The notes under the pieces: model-generated
What the model was told of the DNA's origin: nothing
What the model saw: only the letters and a program-made list of their open reading frames with translations
Database searches by the model: none
Made by a program: the position numbers and the translations under genes
NCBI GenBank assembly: GCA_016875155.1
Contig: VGSD01000061.1
Span: 1 to 10,567, forward strand
DNA length: 10,567 nucleotides
Source of the DNA: Deltaproteobacteria bacterium
Lineage (GTDB): Bacteria > Desulfobacterota > BSN033 > UBA1163
Reading direction: 5' to 3'
Part shown: piece by piece, positions 5,634 to 10,567 of the stretch
Layout: each line of letters starts with the position of its first letter
Numbering within the stretch: position 1 is the first letter of the stretch

Positions 5634-5758
5634 CAAGGGTCAAAAGGTAAAGGTTAAGATGCCCGTTTCGTCAAGGGGTTACGTTTATCGTCTGAAATTC
5701 TTGCCCTTACCCTTTGACGCTAAACGATACGGGCTTCCTAACCCTAACCGTGACCTTT
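5634..5758. repeat. Imperfect inverted repeat element between ilvN and ilvC
   Basis: The arms are about 5635-5683 and 5704-5758. The best matching core is GCCCGTTTCG (5661-5670) against CGATACGGGC (5725-5734), 9 of 10 paired; GGGTCAAAAGGT and ACCCTTTGAC also correspond, with small indels. The outer right arm carries CTAACCCTAACC. It is not coding and does not look like a classical terminator. It fills most of the 186-bp gap and could form a long hairpin in the ilv mRNA. Confidence 0.6.
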
Positions 5759-5762
5759 GCTA

Positions 5763-6260
5763 TTAGGTCAGCTCGGTCATGGCTTTGCTTCCCCTTGAAA
5801 TGGCCACACGGCCGGTTCTCACTATTTCCTTTATCCCAAGAGGCTTCAGAAGGGCCAGAAGGGCATTCACTTTCTTTTCATCCCCTGTCACTTCAATCGT
5901 ATACGTTTTGGTTCCCACATCAATGACCTTTCCTCTGAAAATGTCCGTAATCCTGAGGATCTCCTCGCGGGTCTTTTCAGTGGCTGAGACCTTCACCAGA
6001 ACCATCTCTCTTTCGACAAAATCCTTGTCAATGAGATCAACGACTTTGATGACGGGGATCAATTTGTTCAGTTGCTTGAGAACCTGTTCGATAATCTGGT
6101 CGTCCCCGCGTGTGACAATGGTCATGGTCGAGACGGTGGGATCGAGAGTTTCGGCAACGGAGAGGCACTCGATGTTAAAACCCCTGCCGCTGAAGAGGCT
6201 TGCAACCCTGGCCAGGACGCCGAACTCATTCTCAACTAAAAGAGTGATCACGTGACGCAT
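5763..6260 (-). CDS. ilvN: Acetolactate synthase small (regulatory) subunit
   Basis: The regulatory partner of IlvB; it stimulates the catalytic subunit and gives valine feedback inhibition. The N-terminal ACT domain (about 3-76) is plain: [20 protein letters not shown] followed by [18 protein letters not shown], and the second part (about 85-160) is the ACT-like small-subunit C-terminal domain, with [19 protein letters not shown]. At 165 residues it is the usual length. GAGG lies 5 bp before ATG 6260. Conserved Gly and Asn of the valine site (GVLARV, GFNIE) are present, so feedback control is likely, an inference from the family. It lies between ilvB and ilvC, separated on both sides by inverted-repeat elements. 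Confidence 0.96.
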   Translation of the reverse strand: MRHVITLLVENEFGVLARVASLFSGRGFNIECLSVAETLDPTVSTMTIVTRGDDQIIEQVLKQLNKLIPVIKVVDLIDKDFVEREMVLVKVSATEKTREEILRITDIFRGKVIDVGTKTYTIEVTGDEKKVNALLALLKPLGIKEIVRTGRVAISRGSKAMTELT

Positions 6261-6275
6261 TACGGCCTCAAAAAA

Positions 6276-6385
6276 TGGAATAGTGGAATCATGGAATATT
6301 GGGTGTTAAATCTTAAAAGAAAGTTTTCTTTCAATTTCGTCATGTTTTAAATCCTTTCCCATTATTCCAATGTTCCATCATTCCA
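6276..6385. repeat. TGGAATNN inverted-repeat element, copy A (ilvB-ilvN gap)
   Basis: The left arm 6276-6303 reads TGGAAT plus two variable bases three times, then TGGG. The right arm 6358-6385 is the reverse complement of the same design. In the minus-strand RNA 22 of 28 positions can pair, with a small GAAAG-TTTT-CTTTC hairpin (6319-6332) inside the loop. On the minus strand the 3' arm is followed by six T and then the ilvN ribosome site, so it looks like a weak terminator or attenuator. The right arm is 28 of 29 identical to that of copy B at 8152-8180. Confidence 0.75.
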
Positions 6386-6391
6386 TCTTTT

Positions 6392-8080
6392 TTATACCAA
6401 CCTCATCTGGTTCAGCGGTTCTCCTGCCGGAACCATGGGATAGACATTCTCCTCGGGATCGATGACGAAATCGATTACCACTGGTTCGGGAGTGGAGAAG
6501 GCCTTCTTCAAAACAGGGACAACTTCTTCAGGTTTGTTTGCCCTCAAACCCACTGCCCCATAAGCCTCTGCGAGTTTCACAAAGTCAGGGGAGACCCCTT
6601 CGAGTGAGGAAGAGGCATAGCGTTTCCCGTAGAAGAACTCCTGCCACTGCCTAACCATTCCAAGATAGCCATTGTTTAAAATGACCACTTTGATTGGCAA
6701 CCGATACTGGACAACGGTGGCCAGTTCCTGCGAGTTCATCTGAAAACTCCCATCGCCGGAGATGCCGATAACCATTCTGTTCGGAAAAGCGACTTGGGCT
6801 CCGATGGCAGCCGGCAGGCCATAACCCATCGTTCCCAGTCCGCCAGAGGTGAGAAGGGTCCTCGGCTTGCGATATTTATAATACTGAGCAGCCCACATCT
6901 GATTCTGCCCCACTTCGGTGGTGACGATGGCTTCTCCTCCAGTCAACTCATCCACCTTCTCGATGACATACTGTGGTTTGATGAGATGCTCCTGCTGATA
7001 ATTCATGTCGTAGATGGCTTTCCAGTTTTCGATCTGGCGATGCCATTTTTGAAGCCCCTCTTTGAAAGAATGGGCATCTTCCTTTTCGATCAAGGAGATA
7101 ATTTTTGAAAGGATATGTTTACAGTCACCCACGATGGGGAGATCCACTCTCACATTCTTGCTAATGGAAGTGGGGTCGATATCGATATGGATGACCCTGG
7201 CCTGAGGGGCAAAGGATTCGAGTTTTCCAGTAACCCGGTCGTCGAACCGGGCTCCGACCGCTATGAGAAGATCGGACTCCATCACTGCCATATTGGCCTG
7301 GTAAGTCCCATGCATTCCGAGCATTCCAAGAGAAAGAGAATGATTTCCTGGAAAGCCTCCCAGCCCCATAAGTGTCATGGTCACAGGGAGGGAGAGTTTT
7401 TCTGCCAAGTGAAAAAGCTCTTTTGAGGCATTGGAGGAGATGATCCCGCCACCGACATAGAGGAGCGGTCTTTTCGATTTGAGGATCAGGTGGATCGCCC
7501 TCTGAATCTGACCGGGATGGCCCTCGAGCGTCGGCCGGTATCCACGGATGAAGACCTTTTCAGGATATTTAAACTCTGCTGAATCGATAAGAATATCTTT
7601 GGGAAGGTCGACGAGGACCGGTCCAGGTCTTCCGCTTCGGGCAATATAAAACGCTTCCTTAATGATTTGGTTTAAGTCTTTGATCTCTTTTACGAGGTAG
7701 TTGTGTTTAGTGCAAGGCCGGGTAATCCCAACAATGTCAGCCTCCTGAAAGGCATCGTTTCCGATCAGCGAAGTGGGAATCTGACCTGTCAGGATGACAA
7801 TGGGAATCGAATCCATGTAGGCCGTGGCAATTCCAGTCACCGTGTTGGTGGCGCCCGGTCCAGAGGTGACCACAACGACTCCCACCTTACCAGAGGCACG
7901 GGCATAACCGTCTGCAGCATGAACAGCCGCCTGTTCATGGCGGACAAGAATCTGGTGGAATGGGGCGCTGACCAGTTCATCAAAGAGAGGGAGAACCGCC
8001 CCTCCAGGATAGTTGAAGAGGGTCTCCACCCCTTCCTTCTTCAAACACTCGACGATCATCTGAGAACCAGTCTTTTTCAT
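6392..8080 (-). CDS. ilvB: Acetolactate synthase large (catalytic) subunit
   Basis: A thiamine-diphosphate enzyme that condenses two pyruvates, or pyruvate and 2-oxobutyrate, at the first common step of branched-chain amino acid synthesis. Its 562 residues cover the whole family. The catalytic Glu is E49 in [19 protein letters not shown]; the N-terminal [12 protein letters not shown] is typical; the central FAD-binding domain holds [11 protein letters not shown]; the TPP/Mg motif begins GDGS at 442-445 and ends in [12 protein letters not shown]. Pairing with ilvN supports the biosynthetic, not the catabolic, enzyme. The start ATG 8080 ([17 protein letters not shown]) fits the family; its ribosome site is weak (GGTTATG). 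Inverted-repeat elements lie on both sides. Confidence 0.97.
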   Translation of the reverse strand: MKKTGSQMIVECLKKEGVETLFNYPGGAVLPLFDELVSAPFHQILVRHEQAAVHAADGYARASGKVGVVVVTSGPGATNTVTGIATAYMDSIPIVILTGQIPTSLIGNDAFQEADIVGITRPCTKHNYLVKEIKDLNQIIKEAFYIARSGRPGPVLVDLPKDILIDSAEFKYPEKVFIRGYRPTLEGHPGQIQRAIHLILKSKRPLLYVGGGIISSNASKELFHLAEKLSLPVTMTLMGLGGFPGNHSLSLGMLGMHGTYQANMAVMESDLLIAVGARFDDRVTGKLESFAPQARVIHIDIDPTSISKNVRVDLPIVGDCKHILSKIISLIEKEDAHSFKEGLQKWHRQIENWKAIYDMNYQQEHLIKPQYVIEKVDELTGGEAIVTTEVGQNQMWAAQYYKYRKPRTLLTSGGLGTMGYGLPAAIGAQVAFPNRMVIGISGDGSFQMNSQELATVVQYRLPIKVVILNNGYLGMVRQWQEFFYGKRYASSSLEGVSPDFVKLAEAYGAVGLRANKPEEVVPVLKKAFSTPEPVVIDFVIDPEENVYPMVPAGEPLNQMRLV

Positions 8081-8093
8081 CTACATAACCAAT

Positions 8094-8180
8094 TGGAATG
8101 TTGGAATATTGGGTTTAAATCATGTAACGATTTTGAACCTTTATTCTTTTCCCCATTATTCCATTGTTCCATCATTCCAT
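8094..8180. repeat. TGGAATNN inverted-repeat element, copy B (upstream of ilvB)
   Basis: The left arm 8094-8113 has two TGGAATNN units and TGGG; the right arm 8152-8180 has the reverse complement of three units and TGGG. Sixteen of 20 positions of the left arm can pair. The right arm matches that of copy A (6358-6386) in 28 of 29 bases and the left arm shares TGGAATATTGGG with it, while the central parts differ. It occupies nearly the whole gap between the DUF465 gene and ilvB, so any ilvB promoter must lie within or across it. Confidence 0.75.
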
Positions 8181-8188
8181 TTTTTTTA

Positions 8189-8404
8189 TTATCGGTGTTT
8201 TCTTAAGATTTTTTCCATTTCGTCTTTATAGGCCAGTTTTTTCTTTTTGATGACCTTTATGTCCATCTCATCCTGAGGGGTGAGATAGGTCTTCTTCTCC
8301 AGCTCATCCAGTTGCCCGGCAAGTTCTGTATGAGCCTTTTTAATCTTTATAAACTCTTCATCTTCCCGCATCAGCCTCTCAATCAATTCTTCCTCTCTGG
8401 TCAC
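8189..8404 (-). CDS. YdcH / DUF465 family small coiled-coil protein
   Basis: 71 residues, almost entirely charged helix: TREEELIERLMREDEEFIKI, then KKAHTELAGQLDELEKKTYL and TPQDEMDIKVIKKKKLAYKDEMEKIL. The L-DELEKK-YLTPQDE-hEIK-hKKKKLxxKDEM pattern is that of DUF465 (YdcH), a family of short helical hairpin proteins of unknown function found widely in Proteobacteria. The start is GTG 8404, because AGGGGGGA stands just before it and family similarity begins there; the in-frame extension to 8530 overlaps tsaB and looks unlike the family. The gene follows tsaB by 73 bp and precedes ilvB. No function can be assigned. Confidence 0.85.
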   Translation of the reverse strand: MTREEELIERLMREDEEFIKIKKAHTELAGQLDELEKKTYLTPQDEMDIKVIKKKKLAYKDEMEKILRKHR

Positions 8405-8477
8405 GGTGTCCCCCCTGCAAAGAATTGAAACGTCAACTGGTTTATCTTGAAAAATTAATACATGAAGAGGCGGTTTG

Positions 8478-9176
8478 TCAAATGGGGTGTTTCTCCTGCC
8501 ACTTGATCTCCGCTTCTGAAGGCCGGACATAGATGGGGGTGAATGTCTTCAGCTCCAGAACTTCTCCTTTACGAAGAAGCTCGCTTCCTAATCCCGCAAC
8601 GGTCGAGCCATGAGGAAGATGGAGGGAAGGATTAGGAAAGAGGGCTAATGAGGAGAGGGATTCTCGAAGATAGTCCTCGTAAGTTTTTGTTCCGTCGCCA
8701 ACAAAGATCGTCTTTTCTTTTATATTTTTAACGAGGTCTTCTGGCTTCATCGCCAGGTAGTCCGATCGTCTTTGAAGAAGGTTGGCTTCATCATAACGAT
8801 AGAATGCGGTGTAGACCTCTCCCTTTCGAGCGTCAAGAATAGGACAGATGAGAAAGGGAGTGGGGGAGATCTGCGATGCAAGGACATCAATCGAGGATAC
8901 CCCTGCTACGGGTTTTTGGGTGGCATAGGCCAATCCTTTGATTGTGCTTATACCGATTCTCAATCCTGTAAACGAACCCGGGCCAAGGGAGATCGCCCAT
9001 CCATTGAGATCTTGCATCGGACATCGGGATTCCCTGAGGAGATCGTTGATGATTTCAAGGAGCCTTTCGGAGTGGGTGATTGGGATGTTGAGAAGGTATT
9101 CTGAGATGATTCCTCTTTGATCAATCAGCCCAATGCTTCCACAGGAGGTTGAGGTGTCGATACCGAGAACCTTCAT
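8478..9176 (-). CDS. tsaB: tRNA threonylcarbamoyladenosine biosynthesis protein TsaB
   Basis: A 232-residue member of the ASKHA fold, partner of TsaD and TsaE in making t6A37 on tRNAs that read ANN codons (including the tRNA-Asn in this window). The N-terminus MKVLGIDTSTSCGSIGL and the motif LGPGSFTGLRIG (64-75) are diagnostic, followed by KGLAYATQKPVAGVSSIDVLA and the DARKGEVYTAFY strand. It lacks the metal-binding histidines of TsaD, as expected. The start is ATG 9176, with AAGGA 8 bp before it. The longer frame to 9302 reads through the upstream palindromic repeat (peptide FWIPAFAGM) and is an artefact. It lies downstream of rseP across that repeat and 73 bp before the DUF465 gene. Confidence 0.95.
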   Translation of the reverse strand: MKVLGIDTSTSCGSIGLIDQRGIISEYLLNIPITHSERLLEIINDLLRESRCPMQDLNGWAISLGPGSFTGLRIGISTIKGLAYATQKPVAGVSSIDVLASQISPTPFLICPILDARKGEVYTAFYRYDEANLLQRRSDYLAMKPEDLVKNIKEKTIFVGDGTKTYEDYLRESLSSLALFPNPSLHLPHGSTVAGLGSELLRKGEVLELKTFTPIYVRPSEAEIKWQEKHPI

Positions 9177-9195
9177 TTTTAAATTCCTTGGGGTT

Positions 9196-9360
9196 ATATT
9201 CCCCGCTGCTTGCGGCGAATTCGACATACCGGCGAAAGCCGGTATCCAGAAAACCCGCCTGGATTCACCCGCATCAAGTGCGGGGCAGGCTAAATCAAGC
9301 ACGGAATGACGGCAAAGAAGAGAAGGTGATACCCCGCTGCTCGCGGTGGGTAGTTCATTT
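9196..9360. repeat. REP/MITE-like palindromic repeat between rseP and tsaB
   Basis: The 191-bp gap is mostly a composite of hairpins: CCCCGCTGCTTGCGGCG at 9201-9217 and a near copy CCCCGCTGCTCGCGGTG further on at about 9334-9350; a perfect TACCGGC-GAAA-GCCGGTA hairpin at 9227-9244; and CCCGCA-TCAAG-TGCGGG at 9268-9284, with CCTGGATTC and GGAATGACGG around it. Translations of such repeats yield the well-known spurious peptide 'FWIPAFAGM'. The type is common in many bacterial genomes. It is non-coding and may stabilise or separate parts of the mRNA. Confidence 0.75.
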
Positions 9361-9367
9361 CCAATAA

Positions 9368-10450
9368 TTAAAAGCCAAGTCCTCCTTCTGGAGTGATGAT
9401 GCGGATCAGGTCATTGTAAAAGGCAAAGAGCATCAGGAGAATGATGAGCCCGAGACCGATCTGTTGTGCGATCTCCATCTTCTTGATGCTGATGGGCCTC
9501 TTCAGAACTGCTTCCAAGGCCAGAAATATAAAGTGGCCTCCATCGAGGATAGGGATGGGGAAAAGGTTGATAACTCCGAGATTGATGCTGAGGATCGCCA
9601 TAAAAAGCACCAAACTCAACACCCCTCTCCTCGCTTGTTCACCGGCCATCTGGGCGATCAGGATAGGTCCACCAATCGTCTTGGCTGGGATGACTCTCTG
9701 GATCAGTTTGATGATCCCTACCACAGTCAATTCAATTCCCTGATAGGTCTGAATAAAACCCTTTCCAATGGCCACCAGAGGATTGACCTTCTCAACGAGA
9801 AATTCCCCTGAATGGGTGATACCGATGACATAGGTCGATACTTCTTCTCCGAAAAGATTTTTGACTGAAGAAGATTTTGGTGTGACCTTAACATCGAGGG
9901 TTTCGTCATCTCGCTTTACTTGAAGTGTCAATTCCTTTCCTTGGCTATTCCGAATGATTCGCGAGAGGTCCTCCCATTTCTTAACCTCCTTTCCGTCGAT
10001 GGAAAGTATAAGATCTCCCTTTTTCAGACCTGCCGCCTCTGCAGGAAGACCGGGATTGACCTCTCCAACCTTAGGGAGAGAGTAGGGGATACCAAAGAGG
10101 TTGATCGTTGAGAAGAGCACGATGGCGAGAAAGAAGTTGAAAAAGGGACCAGCTCCGATGATCAATGCCCGTTTCCATACGGGCTGGTTTGAGAAGGAGC
10201 GACTGAGCAACTCCTCTTTAACCTCCTCCTCGGGATTCTCACCGATCAGCTTAACAAAGCCTCCTAATGGAACCGCAGCGATCTGATACTGGGTCTCTCC
10301 GATCTTTTTCCCGATGATTTTGGGCCCGAAACCGAGCGAAAAAGTGAGGACGCCTACGCCCAGTTTCTTAGCCAATAGAAAATGTCCCAGTTCATGGACG
10401 AAGACAAGAATTCCGAGAACAATGACGGTTGAGATAATCGTGGTCAGCAC
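9368..10450 (-). CDS. rseP: RseP-type site-2 intramembrane zinc metalloprotease
   Basis: An inner-membrane protease of the S2P family that cleaves membrane-bound regulators such as anti-sigma factors and signal-peptide remnants. With start GTG 10450 it has 360 residues. The zinc site HELGH (19-23) lies in the first membrane segment (about 4-28); a single PDZ domain spans about 127-192 (GLKKGDLILSIDGKEV); the second catalytic motif NLFPIPILDGG is at 295-305, followed by the last membrane segment. One PDZ domain instead of the two of E. coli RseP is common outside gammaproteobacteria. The GTG is chosen because GAAGGGA precedes it and the frame further up overlaps dxr out of phase. It overlaps the dxr end by 7 bp. 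The real substrate here is unknown, as no sigma factor genes are in view. Confidence 0.95.
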   Translation of the reverse strand: MLTTIISTVIVLGILVFVHELGHFLLAKKLGVGVLTFSLGFGPKIIGKKIGETQYQIAAVPLGGFVKLIGENPEEEVKEELLSRSFSNQPVWKRALIIGAGPFFNFFLAIVLFSTINLFGIPYSLPKVGEVNPGLPAEAAGLKKGDLILSIDGKEVKKWEDLSRIIRNSQGKELTLQVKRDDETLDVKVTPKSSSVKNLFGEEVSTYVIGITHSGEFLVEKVNPLVAIGKGFIQTYQGIELTVVGIIKLIQRVIPAKTIGGPILIAQMAGEQARRGVLSLVLFMAILSINLGVINLFPIPILDGGHFIFLALEAVLKRPISIKKMEIAQQIGLGLIILLMLFAFYNDLIRIITPEGGLGF

Positions 10451-10567
10451 GGTTTTTTCCCTTCTATGATCAGTTTGGCCTTTTCCCTGGCCCATTGATC
10501 GGTTTTTAGTATATCTTCAATCGTACGAACGGTCTTGACCTCATGCTCCTCCATCACCCTCTGGATG
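10444..10567 (-). CDS. dxr: 1-deoxy-D-xylulose 5-phosphate reductoisomerase, C-terminal 40 residues only
   Basis: The open frame entering from the right edge reads IQRVMEEHEVKTVRTIEDIL, then KTDQWAREKAKLIIEGKKPC, and ends at TGA 10446-10444. A C-terminal helix with DxWAREKA and a position directly before rseP fit dxr, which makes methylerythritol phosphate in the isoprenoid pathway; dxr-rseP adjacency is very common in bacteria. None of the catalytic residues are in the window, so the call rests on the tail and the neighbour. It overlaps rseP by 7 bp (10444-10450), indicating coupled translation. Confidence 0.75.
   Translation of the reverse strand, partial: IQRVMEEHEVKTVRTIEDILKTDQWAREKAKLIIEGKKPC

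Noticed and set aside
5737..5748. Telomere-like CTAACCCTAACC
   Set aside because: Only two units, inside a bacterial operon gap and within a larger inverted repeat; no telomeric meaning.
5779..6255. 158-codon plus-strand ORF antisense to ilvN
   Set aside because: It mirrors the codon structure of ilvN on the other strand, and its low-complexity Ser/Thr/Arg composition matches no family I know.
6276..6385. CRISPR-like array from the TGGAATNN units
   Set aside because: The period is only 8 nt, with no unique spacers and no cas genes; the arms are inverted, so it is a palindromic element.
8081..8188. T-box or leader-peptide attenuator before ilvB
   Set aside because: No T-box sequence, no specifier loop and no Ile/Leu/Val-rich leader peptide could be found; the gap is taken up by the repeat element.
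9177..9302. N-terminal 42-residue extension of TsaB
   Set aside because: It is the translation of the palindromic repeat; MKVLGIDTSTS is the universal TsaB N-terminus and has its own ribosome site.
10451..10495. N-terminal extension of RseP to an ATG at 10495
   Set aside because: It lies out of frame inside the dxr 3' end; the GTG at 10450 has a good ribosome site and begins the first membrane segment.

Overview
The window looks like a chromosomal segment from an uncultured Desulfobacterota-like (deltaproteobacterial) bacterium. Two things suggest this: the housekeeping gene order on the minus strand, dxr - rseP - tsaB - DUF465 - ilvB - ilvN - ilvC - psd - pssA, and the many short palindromic intergenic repeats. 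The ilvC-psd-pssA linkage in particular is familiar from that group. This assignment is inference from gene order and protein character, not from a search.

Right part (about 3159-10567, all minus strand): the 3' end of dxr (isoprenoid MEP pathway) overlaps rseP (site-2 intramembrane protease). A REP-like palindromic repeat follows, then tsaB (tRNA t6A modification) and a 71-residue YdcH/DUF465 coiled-coil protein. Next come the branched-chain amino acid genes ilvB, ilvN and ilvC. ilvC is translationally coupled to psd, which overlaps pssA, so valine/isoleucine synthesis and phosphatidylethanolamine synthesis share one transcription unit. Each of the three gaps before ilvB, ilvN and ilvC carries a long imperfect inverted repeat. 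Two of these are copies of one element built from an 8-nt unit, TGGAATNN.

Middle (about 2338-2977): a tRNA-Asn(GUU) gene with encoded CCA sits on the minus strand with a strong hairpin terminator. A second copy of the tRNA 3' end, with its own hairpin, lies about 520 bp away. Between the two copies is a small GIY-YIG nuclease gene bordered by the dispersed repeat CCTTCGRCAAGCTCARG. This is the layout expected of a small element inserted at, or duplicated from, a tRNA 3' end.

Left part (1-2337): a truncated radical SAM gene on the minus strand diverges from a two-gene plus-strand AbiE-type (type IV) toxin-antitoxin / phage-defence operon, abiEi-abiEii, coupled by an ATGA overlap and followed by a hairpin. 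The toxin has a Gly-to-Ser change in its nucleotidyltransferase signature.

I see no clearly undescribed multi-gene system. The most interesting candidates are the tRNA-Asn/GIY-YIG cassette and the repeat-filled ilv operon.
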